Positions 15,354 through 23,131 of a DNA stretch of 64,000 bases are shown here, piece after piece. This stretch comes from Gp6-AA45 sp035652075 (GTDB lineage Bacteria > Acidobacteriota > Vicinamibacteria > Vicinamibacterales > CAVVIG01). The first letter of the stretch is position 1. Every line of letters begins with the position of its first letter. The stretch covers positions 1 through 64,000 of the forward strand of contig DASREL010000065.1 of the NCBI GenBank assembly GCA_035652075.1, given 5' to 3'. Position numbers and translations under genes: made by a program. The notes under the pieces were generated by a model. The model searched no databases. It saw only the letters and a program-made list of their open reading frames with translations, and was not told the DNA's origin.

Positions 15354-16627
15354 GGCTTTAGCGCGGCGACGAGGCGTGCCGCGAGCAGGCTATCGTCGAC
15401 GAGCGGATTCCGCGCGAGCGCACGAACTGCGTCGGCATCCGACCCGCTCGACGCCGCGTGGACGGTCAGCCACTCGAAGTCCTTGACGCGCAGCAGCAGA
15501 TCTTCGACCGTCTCGGGAATTGCGCCGACCGCGAGCGGATGCGGACCGCTTGCGTTGACGACGCACGGGACTTCGACGATGTCGTGGTCGTCGAGGTCGC
15601 GAATCGTACCGTTGTTCGGCACGTTCAACGGGATGATCGCGTTGGTGTTGAAGTGGATCGCGCGAACGACCGACAACGCGATGCGGTCATAGCCGCCTTC
15701 GCCACTGCCTTCGCCGTGACTTCGACGCGACACATCCCCTGCCTCGAGTTGCATGTAGCTGGCGCTCCGACTCGCGAGGTACCGCTCATACGTCTTCCGC
15801 TGATTGGCCGGATCTCGAGCGAGTTCGCGAAACAACTGATCGTTCAACGCGGCGATCGCGGCGCCGCGTGTCTCGCCCGCCCGGCGCATGTTCTCGAGCG
15901 CGCGATCCGGTGAGTAATAAAAAAACAGATACTCGGTTGGCAGCAGACGCAGACGCTGCAGGTAGGCGGGATCGAACAGCGGCGCGCGATAGGCACGCGC
16001 AATCGCGTCTGGATCGGCCCAAAGCCGCGCAAGCTGCGGCCGTCCGTCGCAGTACACCTCGCGCAACCAGCCCAGATGATTCAGGCCGAAGTAATCGAAG
16101 AAGCAGCGCGCCGGCTCGAGACCGAGCACATGAGCGACATCACCGAACAGTTCTGTCGGCGTGTCGCAAATGCCGATCACCCGGCTTCCCGCGATCGCCT
16201 GCGTGACGACGCTGACGGGATTGGTGAAGTTGATGATCCACGCGTCTGGGGCCGTCGTTTCGATCGCACGCACGTAGTCGATCGCATGCGGGATCGTCCG
16301 CATCGCCATCGCAAAGCCACCGGCGCCGACGGTCTCCTGCCCGACGACGCCGTTCGCGACCGCAATCGCCTCATCGCGCGCACGCGCGGCAATGCCGCCG
16401 ACGCGAATACTGAGAAACACGAACGCGGCGTCGCGCACACACGCGCGCACATCGTCGTGGACCTGCGCCTTCGGTGTGTACGTCCGCGCAAGCGCACCGA
16501 TGACGCCGAGACGGTCGCGATCGACGTCGAAGAGCGCAATCTCGTCGACCTGCAGATCCGATTGCGCGAGTGCGTTCGCGAGCAGCGGCGTCCGGACGCC
16601 GGCGCCGCCGATCACCGCTATTTTCAT
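15347..16627 (-). CDS. Glycoside hydrolase family 4 (6-phospho-beta-glucosidase-like)
   Basis: 426-residue cytoplasmic enzyme of the NAD+- and Mn2+-dependent GH4 family, which cleaves glycosides through oxidation at C3. The N-terminal Rossmann motif is IAVIGGAGVRTPLL. Further landmarks are FLSIRVGGI, GQETVGAGGFAMAMRTIP, IINFTNPVSVVTQA, GICDTPTE (metal-ligand Cys) and FGLNHLGW (metal-ligand His). The overall pattern is closest to 6-phospho-beta-glucosidases. Its start overlaps the PfkB kinase stop (ATGA) and its end overlaps the permease start. A kinase plus GH4 suggests a route in which phosphorylated glycosides are cleaved; actual substrate unknown. Confidence 0.93.
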   Translation of the reverse strand: MKIAVIGGAGVRTPLLANALAQSDLQVDEIALFDVDRDRLGVIGALARTYTPKAQVHDDVRACVRDAAFVFLSIRVGGIAARARDEAIAVANGVVGQETVGAGGFAMAMRTIPHAIDYVRAIETTAPDAWIINFTNPVSVVTQAIAGSRVIGICDTPTELFGDVAHVLGLEPARCFFDYFGLNHLGWLREVYCDGRPQLARLWADPDAIARAYRAPLFDPAYLQRLRLLPTEYLFFYYSPDRALENMRRAGETRGAAIAALNDQLFRELARDPANQRKTYERYLASRSASYMQLEAGDVSRRSHGEGSGEGGYDRIALSVVRAIHFNTNAIIPLNVPNNGTIRDLDDHDIVEVPCVVNASGPHPLAVGAIPETVEDLLLRVKDFEWLTVHAASSGSDADAVRALARNPLVDDSLLAARLVAALKPW

Positions 16628-17445
16628 ATTCCGCCGACGCGCTCCGTCGATTTCGCCGCCACGCGATTTGCCGCGTGCAGCGCGTCGGTGATCGATGCAC
16701 CACGCAGGCGCGCGACGATGAAGCCCGCGTTGAACACATCACCCGCGCCGGTCGTGTCGACCGCGGTCGTGTGCCGTGTGAGGTGCGCGGTGCGCACTGC
16801 GAAGCCAGGGCCGACCGCTCGCGCCCCAGCGGCGCCGAGCTTCGTGACGATCAGGTTTGCGCTCAGCTTCGGTCGATACAACCGTTCTTCATCGCGATTC
16901 ACGAAGAGCACGTCCACGGTTTGGCACAGCCGCGCGAACTCGCGGTCACGCACGAGCGACTCGTTCCATCCAAAATCCCAGGACGTCCGGCAACCGTCTG
17001 CACGAAGACACTCGACGATGCGGATCCATGGCTTGCAAGGGCGGGGATCGAAAGCGAAGTGCACATGCCGCGCGCGCAGCCGGGGGACGACGAGGCGCAG
17101 TCGGTGACCGAGAACACTGTTCGCGCCGTTGTAGGTGATGAAGCGCCGATCGCGCGCGGTGGACAGGGCGACGGTGATTGCGATCGGTTCCGTGCCCCGT
17201 CGCAGATTCTTGACAGCCACGCGCTCGCGCCGCAACCGCGCGGCGGCATCTCGGCTGAGCGCGCTCACGATTCCGCATCGTGCGCCGCCAATCCGCGCGG
17301 CGGCGATCGCCGTAATCACGGCTCCGCCGCCGATCGTCTTGACGAAGTTGTCCGTCTTCAGTTCGCGGCCAGGCGCGGGCAGCGCCGACAGTCCGTGGAA
17401 GATGTAGTCGTCGAACGCTTCGCCGACCGTGACGAGATCGAGCAC
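16624..17445 (-). CDS. PfkB/ribokinase-family sugar kinase
   Basis: 273 residues from a GTG start. It phosphorylates a sugar or sugar-like alcohol with ATP. The N-terminus VLDLVTVGEAFDDYIF is the standard first strand; GGGAVITAIAAARIGG is the PfkB signature 1 region and DTTGAGDVFNAGF is signature 2 with the catalytic Asp. A longer frame reaches ATG 17472, but that start lies upstream of a TATGAT box (17463-17458) and adds residues unlike the family, so GTG 17445 is preferred. First gene of the kinase-GH4-permease operon, divergent from the PIG-L gene with which it shares that -10 box. Confidence 0.9.
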   Translation of the reverse strand: MLDLVTVGEAFDDYIFHGLSALPAPGRELKTDNFVKTIGGGAVITAIAAARIGGARCGIVSALSRDAAARLRRERVAVKNLRRGTEPIAITVALSTARDRRFITYNGANSVLGHRLRLVVPRLRARHVHFAFDPRPCKPWIRIVECLRADGCRTSWDFGWNESLVRDREFARLCQTVDVLFVNRDEERLYRPKLSANLIVTKLGAAGARAVGPGFAVRTAHLTRHTTAVDTTGAGDVFNAGFIVARLRGASITDALHAANRVAAKSTERVGGI

Positions 17446-17456
17446 GGACGGGAAGG

Positions 17457-17463
17457 TATCATA
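17457..17463. promoter_or_regulatory. Shared symmetrical -10 box, tatcata
   Basis: TATCAT (17457-17462) lies 8 bases before the PIG-L ATG at 17471. Read on the other strand, TATGAT (17463-17458) lies 12 bases before the PfkB GTG at 17445. This supports a bidirectional promoter with at most a few bases of leader on each side. Confidence 0.5.
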
Positions 17464-17470
17464 GCCCCGC

Positions 17471-19840
17471 ATGATGCGTCGCTCGTCCACCGTCGCCGTC
17501 CGCTCGGCTCAAGCCTTCGCGCTGCTTCTTGCGGTTGCCGTCGTGCACGCGTACGACCCGTTGCCGCAGGACCTCGGCGCGGTCGGCGTGTGGCAAAAGC
17601 TGCAGAAGCTCCGCACGATCGCGAGCGCGATGCATACGACCGCGCATCCGGACGACGAGCACGGCGGATTGCTCGCACTGCTGAGCCGACGTGACGGCGC
17701 GCGCGTGTCGCTGCTGACGCTGACGCGCGGCGAATCGGGAGACAACGCGATCGGCTCCGAGCTCTTCGACGCGCTCGGCTTGATTCGAACCGAAGAACTG
17801 CTGCGAGCCGACCAGTATTACGGTGTCGACCAGCAGTATTTCACGTCGGTCGTCGACTACGGGTTCTCGAAGCGCCTCGACGAAGCGCTCGAAAAATGGG
17901 GACGGCAGAACGTCCTCCGCGACGTCGTCCGCATCCTTCGCACCGAGCGGCCGATGGTGCTCATCGCGCGATTTCAGGGCAACGAGCGCGACGGCCACGG
18001 GAATCATCAGGCCGCCGGGTTGATCACGCAGGAGGCCTACCGGGTCTCGGGCGATCCGACGGTCTTCCCCGAGCAGATTCGCGAAGGACTGCGACCGTGG
18101 CAGCCGTTCAAGCTGTACATGGGCGGCGTGCGCGAAAACGAAGACTGGACGATTCGCGTCGACACAAACATCTACAGTCCATGGCTCGGCGGCACGTACG
18201 CGAACTTCGCACGGGCCGGACTCAGCTTCCAGCGGTCGCAGAACAGCGGCCGTGTCGATCGCATCAATGGACCGGCATACGCGTATTACAAACGCCTCGC
18301 GAGCCGCGTGGATGCACCGGCGAAGGAATCGAACTTCTTCGACGGGATCGATCTGCATCCGGCCTGGTTCGACGCCATTGCGCGTGACGTCGACGAAGCG
18401 GTTCGCGCGTTCTCGCTTCAGGATCCGGCGCGAGCCGTTCCGGCGTTGGAACGGGGCCTCGCCCACGCTCGCGACGCACGATCGCAGCATGCCACCGACG
18501 GCGATGTGAGTTGGATGCTCGCTATCAAACAGCAGCAGTTCGCCGACGCGATCACGACCGCACGCGGCATCAACGACGCGGCGGTGGCGCAAGTGGATCA
18601 TCCGGTCATTCCAGGCGAAACGTTCGACGTGCGCACGCGCGACGGCGTGACGCGCCTGACGGTGCCCGCCGACGCGCCGCCGACCAAACCGGCATTCTCT
18701 CGCTCGTCGATTGCCGAGTCGCGATACACGATCACGAACGAGCCGCCGCCCGTGTTCCCGTCGCCGGTCGTGTACCGCGAACTGCAGGCACCGTACGGCT
18801 ACGCGACGCGGACGTTGGTCGTCGTGCCCGCCATCGCCGTCAACGTGACGCCGCGTCGGGCGATCGTGCCGGTCACGTCGACGACGCCTGTGCGCGTGGA
18901 GGTTGAAGTGGCCAACAACGATGCGCGCGGCACGAAAGGCGAACTGCGTCTGAACCTCCCCGCCGGCTGGCGGGCCGAACCCTCGTCCACGGCGTTCGCG
19001 TTCGCGCGGGTCGGCGAGAAAGCACGCTACACCTTCGCGGTGACGCCGTCCGGCATCGGCACGCGCGATTACACGATCGACGCGGTGGCAACCGCCAACG
19101 GACGCGAGTATCGCGAAGGCTACGACGTCATCGCGAAGCGCGATCTCGAAACACGGTATCTCTATCACGCGTCGACGACGACCGTGCGCGGGGTCGACGT
19201 GAAGATTGCGCCAGGGCTGAAGGTCGGCTACGTGATGGGCGTCGGCGACGAGGTGCCGTCCGGGATCGCGCAGCTTGGCGTCGACGTGCAGTTGCTGACG
19301 TCGCGCGATTTAGCATCGGCAGACTTGAGTCGGTTCACCGCGATTATGACCGGCACGCGTGCGTACGGCGTGCGCGACGATCTGCGCACCTACAACCAGC
19401 GACTGCTCGAGTACGTCAAGAACGGCGGCAACCTGATCGTGCTCTACAACACGCCGCAGGAGTTCGACCCGAAACAGTTCGCGCCCTTCCCGGCCGTGTT
19501 GCCGCGCGATGCGGAGGAAGTGTCGGAGGAAGACTCGCCGATCGAGATCCTGGCGCCGAATCGTGCCGAGTTCACGACGCCGAATCGGATCACACAAGCG
19601 GACTTCGACGGCTGGGTCGAACAGCGCGGCTCGAAGTTCTTCAGCAGCTGGGACGCCGCGTACACGCCGATGATCGCGACGCACGATCAAGGTCAGCCGC
19701 CGCAACGCGGTGGCTGGCTGACCGCGACGTACGGCAAAGGCCACTGGACCTACTTCGCATACGCCTTCCATCGACAGCTGCCATACGCCATTCCTGGCGC
19801 CTATCGCCTGCTCGCAAACTTACTGTCGCCACTTCGCTAA
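17471..19840 (+). CDS. Exported PIG-L/LmbE-family deacetylase with extra domains
   Basis: 789 residues with a signal peptide (AQAFALLLAVAVVHAYDP). The PIG-L domain (about 50-300) carries the zinc motif AHPDDE (58-63) and the later His in HGNHQAAG (about 179); such enzymes remove N-acetyl groups from sugars, for example GlcNAc conjugates. Residues about 490-610 form a beta-sandwich like alpha-galactosidase NEW3 domains (VEVEVANNDARGTKGELRLNLPAGW). The last 200 residues resemble a GATase1-like domain (GLKVGYVMGVGDEVPSGIA, NGGNLIVLYNTPQEF). Probably periplasmic and acting on glycans. The end overlaps the convergent amidohydrolase gene by 21 bases. Confidence 0.9.
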   Translation: MMRRSSTVAVRSAQAFALLLAVAVVHAYDPLPQDLGAVGVWQKLQKLRTIASAMHTTAHPDDEHGGLLALLSRRDGARVSLLTLTRGESGDNAIGSELFDALGLIRTEELLRADQYYGVDQQYFTSVVDYGFSKRLDEALEKWGRQNVLRDVVRILRTERPMVLIARFQGNERDGHGNHQAAGLITQEAYRVSGDPTVFPEQIREGLRPWQPFKLYMGGVRENEDWTIRVDTNIYSPWLGGTYANFARAGLSFQRSQNSGRVDRINGPAYAYYKRLASRVDAPAKESNFFDGIDLHPAWFDAIARDVDEAVRAFSLQDPARAVPALERGLAHARDARSQHATDGDVSWMLAIKQQQFADAITTARGINDAAVAQVDHPVIPGETFDVRTRDGVTRLTVPADAPPTKPAFSRSSIAESRYTITNEPPPVFPSPVVYRELQAPYGYATRTLVVVPAIAVNVTPRRAIVPVTSTTPVRVEVEVANNDARGTKGELRLNLPAGWRAEPSSTAFAFARVGEKARYTFAVTPSGIGTRDYTIDAVATANGREYREGYDVIAKRDLETRYLYHASTTTVRGVDVKIAPGLKVGYVMGVGDEVPSGIAQLGVDVQLLTSRDLASADLSRFTAIMTGTRAYGVRDDLRTYNQRLLEYVKNGGNLIVLYNTPQEFDPKQFAPFPAVLPRDAEEVSEEDSPIEILAPNRAEFTTPNRITQADFDGWVEQRGSKFFSSWDAAYTPMIATHDQGQPPQRGGWLTATYGKGHWTYFAYAFHRQLPYAIPGAYRLLANLLSPLR

Positions 19841-21478
19841 CAACGCCTCGCGATCGAGCTTTGCGCCGGCGAGATAGACGCTGTCGATCGTCCGCGTGTT
19901 CCGAATGTTCTCGAGCGGATTCCGGTCGAGGACGATGAAGTCGGCGCGCTTGCCGACGGCGAGTGTGCCGGTGTCGGTCAGTCCGAGATACTCGGCCGGA
20001 CGGGATGTCGCCGCGACGATCGCCTGCGCGGGCGTCACGCCGAACTCGACCCAGCGCGCGATTTCGTGATGATCGGCGGATCCGAACGTGTAGCCTGACG
20101 AGATCCCCGCGTCGGTCCCGAGGAGCAGACGCGCGCCGGCCGCCATCATCTGCGACACGTTGTATTTGAGCGTCGCCTCGCGCGTCTCGAAGTTCGGCGA
20201 TCGCGGACCGCAGCTCGGCTCGAGCGGCCGGGGTGTTGTCGTCGCGCGGATCTTCGCGACGAGCGATCCCGGCAACTGCTGCGTGACGAACGGATCGTCG
20301 TCGCAGACTTCAGTCCGGTCGCCGAGACCGATGACCGTCGTCCAGTACGGCTTCTTTTCTTTCAACAGCGCGATGAACTCGTCATCGATCTTTTCGTTCT
20401 GGACCGTGTGCACGAGGACGTCGACGCCGGCGCGGACGACCGCCTTCTGATCCGGCAGCGTCGTCGCATGCGCCTGCACCTTCATGCCGTGCGAGTGCGC
20501 TTCGGCGATGACGGCGTTGTACACCTCGGGCGTCATCTTCGGATAGGTGCCGCGACGATCGTCAACCCAGATCTTGACGTTCTTCAGTCCCTTCGCCGCC
20601 ATTCCGCGCACCGCCGTGCGCGCGTCGTCGGCGGTGGACACTTCGTAAACGGCGTGCAGCGCCTGTGTCCCCTTTAACAGCACGGCGTCAGGCCCACCGT
20701 TGGGTGGCGCCATGCCAGGCATGAAGAAGAATCTCGCCGCCGGCGCAAACTTCCCTGCCTGCTGATCGCGTTGAAACGCGATCGACGGATCCGTTGGACT
20801 GCTGCCGACCGACTGCGTGACGCCGACGCCGTAGAAGGCTTCCCGTTGCAGGTGATCGAGGACGTTAGCGGGCGTGTAGTTCTCCGCGCCCCAGCTGGTG
20901 TAGCGCTCGTAGCCGATGTGCACGTGGACGTTGACGAGCGTCGGCATCACCGTCTTGCCGGTGAGATCAACGCGCGTCGCACCCACCGGCACGGTGACAC
21001 TTCCCTTTGCGCCGATCGCGGTGATGCGCCCATCCTGCACGACGAACGTCCCGGTCTCGATCGGGCCGCGATCGTCACCCAGGACGACGCGCGCGCCGTC
21101 GTACACGACCGCGGGAGCCGTCTGCGCACGAAGACGTGTTTCGACGCGGCCGACCACGTCGATGATGTTCGCCACGCCCGCTGACGTCATCGACGCGTCG
21201 TCGACATCCACCGACCCGTGTCGCGATCCGAGTTCGAACTCGACGTGATACGTCAGACAGTCTGCGCAATTCGAACGTGGCGGCACGGAGGTGACCCGCG
21301 CCGCCGCGAGGACGTTGCGAATGGCGTCCGCGTCCTCCCGCGTAAGGGCGTCGTTGCTTGTGATCGTGATGCGTCTGTGGATGCCAGCGACACCGCCGTT
21401 CGTCTCGACGGTGACGCGCCATGGGTCGGCGCCGGCCGCCACAAAAACAATCGCGAAGAGCGCGGCGATACGGTGCAC
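19820..21478 (-). CDS. Exported emfourin-like/amidohydrolase fusion
   Basis: 552 residues, GTG start 10 bases after a TATTAT box. A signal peptide (IAALFAIVFVAAGADP) is followed by a domain of about 95 residues resembling emfourin, the protealysin inhibitor: VTVETNGGVAGIHRRITI, then a helix and a Cys pair (NCADC). From about 115 it is an imidazolonepropionase-like metal-dependent hydrolase: VNVHVHIGYERY (HxH metal site), HAHGMKVQAHAT region, VHTVQNEKIDD, LLLGTDAGISSGYTFGSADH (catalytic Asp) and the C-terminal GTLAVGKRADFIVLDRNPL. Substrates of this group are dipeptides, lactams or similar compounds. The fusion of an inhibitor-like module to this enzyme is unusual. Confidence 0.88.
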   Translation of the reverse strand: MHRIAALFAIVFVAAGADPWRVTVETNGGVAGIHRRITITSNDALTREDADAIRNVLAAARVTSVPPRSNCADCLTYHVEFELGSRHGSVDVDDASMTSAGVANIIDVVGRVETRLRAQTAPAVVYDGARVVLGDDRGPIETGTFVVQDGRITAIGAKGSVTVPVGATRVDLTGKTVMPTLVNVHVHIGYERYTSWGAENYTPANVLDHLQREAFYGVGVTQSVGSSPTDPSIAFQRDQQAGKFAPAARFFFMPGMAPPNGGPDAVLLKGTQALHAVYEVSTADDARTAVRGMAAKGLKNVKIWVDDRRGTYPKMTPEVYNAVIAEAHSHGMKVQAHATTLPDQKAVVRAGVDVLVHTVQNEKIDDEFIALLKEKKPYWTTVIGLGDRTEVCDDDPFVTQQLPGSLVAKIRATTTPRPLEPSCGPRSPNFETREATLKYNVSQMMAAGARLLLGTDAGISSGYTFGSADHHEIARWVEFGVTPAQAIVAATSRPAEYLGLTDTGTLAVGKRADFIVLDRNPLENIRNTRTIDSVYLAGAKLDREALLAKWRQ

Positions 21479-21487
21479 AGGAAGGCC

Positions 21488-21495
21488 GATAATAC
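21488..21495. promoter_or_regulatory. Shared symmetrical -10 box, gataatac
   Basis: On the plus strand GATAAT/TAATAC lies 7-9 bases before ATG 21503. On the minus strand TATTAT (21494-21489) lies 10 bases before the GTG at 21478. Only 24 bases separate the two start codons and there is no ribosome-binding sequence on the plus side. Confidence 0.5.
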
Positions 21496-21502
21496 CTCCA
21501 CT

Positions 21503-22546
21503 ATGAAAAAGCTGTTAATCCTCCTCGCGTTATTCGCAACCGTTGTCGTCGCGCAACAGCCGCAACAACAGCCGCCGGCCCCGAACGCCGACCCGTACGC
21601 GAACAACGCGCAACCGGGCACGCTGCAGTTCCCACTCGCCGCGCCGGCGGGCAAGGACAGCAACGCGCGGACGACGCCGCCGCCCGGAGCCGTCAATCAA
21701 GGTCCATTCGATCCGAACACGTGGAAGTACGGCACGGCGTGGAATCCGCCGGCGAACTCGAAGATTTGGAATCCGGTGAAGCTGAAGATGATGCGCGGCG
21801 AGAAAGTGACCGGCGGCACGCTGTTCAGCGCCACCGATGCGGCGACCTATTGCGCGATGGCCAACTCGGGCTACGACTTCATCTGGACCGAGATGCAGCA
21901 CAACGACCGCGACTGGTCGTCGGTCGCGCGCATGTGGCGCGCCTGCCCATACGCGAAGGCGGTGCCGGGCGTCCGCGTCGCCTACACCGACGAGCGCGAG
22001 ATCCAGCACGCCCTCGACGCCGGCGCGCTTGTGGTCGTCGTGCCGACGATCGACTCGAAGCAGGAAGCGATCGAGGCGCGCAACTGGACCTACTTTCCGC
22101 CGCTCGGCCGGCGCAGCAACGGCGGCGGGCAGGCGTTCGACAGCGCCATGTGGGGCGGCGTCCCTGGTGGCTATCGCAACACGATCAACGACAACGTCGT
22201 GTTGATCGAGATGATCGAAACGCTCGACGGACTGAAAGACGCCGACGAGATCGCGAAGGTGCCGGGTGTCGACGCGGTGTTCGCCGCGAGCGGCGATCTC
22301 GGCAACTTCTCGGGCTACCGCCAAGGGTCGCCCGATTACGAGCGCGCAATCAACATCGTCCACGACGCGGCGATCAAAGCCGGCAAGCGGCTCTGCGGTC
22401 CGTTCGCGTGGCGCGACCGCCCCGACTTCACCTGCTTCCAGGCTGGCAGCGAAACGCTCGCGATCCAGCGCGGCGCGCTGGCCGAGCTCGGCCCGCTTGC
22501 CAACACGCAAGGCAAGCCCGAGGTCGGCCCGTTCGCCAGAAAATAA
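21503..22546 (+). CDS. Exported HpcH/HpaI aldolase-family protein
   Basis: 347 residues. A signal peptide (KLLILLALFATVVVAQQ) and a Gln/Pro-rich linker precede a (beta/alpha)8 domain of the 2-keto-3-deoxy-sugar-acid aldolase family: NPVKLKMMRGEKVTGGTLFS, YDFIWTEMQHNDRDW (conserved D-x-x-x-x-x-E-x-x-H), ARMWRACPYAKAVPGVRV, ALDAGALVVVVPTIDS, NDNVVLIEMIETLDGLKDAD (metal-ligand Glu) and DAVFAASGDLGNFSGY. Family members are cytosolic class II pyruvate aldolases; a copy with a signal peptide is unusual. Two Cys and the linker fit life in the periplasm. Leaderless-type start after a -10 box; no operon partner. Confidence 0.88.
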   Translation: MKKLLILLALFATVVVAQQPQQQPPAPNADPYANNAQPGTLQFPLAAPAGKDSNARTTPPPGAVNQGPFDPNTWKYGTAWNPPANSKIWNPVKLKMMRGEKVTGGTLFSATDAATYCAMANSGYDFIWTEMQHNDRDWSSVARMWRACPYAKAVPGVRVAYTDEREIQHALDAGALVVVVPTIDSKQEAIEARNWTYFPPLGRRSNGGGQAFDSAMWGGVPGGYRNTINDNVVLIEMIETLDGLKDADEIAKVPGVDAVFAASGDLGNFSGYRQGSPDYERAINIVHDAAIKAGKRLCGPFAWRDRPDFTCFQAGSETLAIQRGALAELGPLANTQGKPEVGPFARK

Positions 22547-22605
22547 CCACAGAACGCACGGAACGCACAGATGATGTTCTGTGAGTTCTGTGTATTCCGT
22601 GGTTG
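22545..22605. repeat. Imperfect inverted repeat, convergent-gene element copy 2
   Basis: Left arm aaccacagaacgcacggaac, right arm ending gttctgtgtattccgtggtt. It begins inside the stop codon of the aldolase gene and ends just before the converging DUF3365 gene. Sequence and position match the copy at 10720. Confidence 0.72.
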
Positions 22606-22607
22606 CT

Positions 22608-23114
22608 TCACTTACCGGCGATCGGGACTTTGAGCATCAGCGCGCCGACCCACTCCGTGGACGCGAGGCTGGCGAAGTTCGCGTGACACATCGCGCACTG
22701 CGGCACGAAGTTGCTCAACGGAATCGATCGCCGGTAGTACCACGTGCCGCTGACGCGCTCGACGTTGGTGTACGGCTGCCCCGTCAGCGCGCTCGCCAGC
22801 GCGGCGGATTCGAAGTTGTCCTGGGGCACGTTGTCCGCCTCGAGCGGGTTGAACGTCCCGACCAGCCGCATATTGCTGTTCTTGTCGTTGAACACAAGGC
22901 CGATGGACAGGCTCCCCTCCTGCACGTTCGCCGGCGTGGTTTCGCCGATCTCCTGGACCAGCGCGGCGACGACAGTGTTTGTCATCAGGTCGCTGGCGCG
23001 CTGCGCAAACGCGATCGCGTCCGCCGACGGCGGTTGGTTGTTTCCTTGCGCGATGACGCCTACGGACAGACCCGCGATCCCAATCACGAACGACCACAAC
23101 ACGAATCGGCGCAT
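22608..23114 (-). CDS. DUF3365 (Tll0287-like) monohaem protein
   Basis: 168 residues: signal peptide (FVIGIAGLSVGVIAQGN), then a PAS-like DUF3365 sensor/haem domain and one c-type haem motif CAMCH near residue 148. The segment LMTNTVVAALVQEIGETTPANV, RLVGTFNPLEADNVPQDNFE and TWYYRRSIPLSNFVPQCAMCH matches this family, in which haem-bearing domains sense redox or ligands in the periplasm. It could act as an electron carrier or sensor. Ribosome site AAAGGAG; it lies 17 bases downstream of the Fn3 protein gene and is probably cotranscribed. Confidence 0.85.
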   Translation of the reverse strand: MRRFVLWSFVIGIAGLSVGVIAQGNNQPPSADAIAFAQRASDLMTNTVVAALVQEIGETTPANVQEGSLSIGLVFNDKNSNMRLVGTFNPLEADNVPQDNFESAALASALTGQPYTNVERVSGTWYYRRSIPLSNFVPQCAMCHANFASLASTEWVGALMLKVPIAGK

Positions 23115-23131
23115 GGCAATCTCCTTTGCAG

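Noticed and set aside
14229..15692. Plus-strand frame of 487 codons opposite the permease and GH4 genes
   Set aside because: Glu/Arg/His-rich shadow with no conserved motif.
17459..19168. Minus-strand frame of 569 codons opposite the PIG-L gene
   Set aside because: No recognisable domain; composition typical of antisense frames in high-GC DNA.
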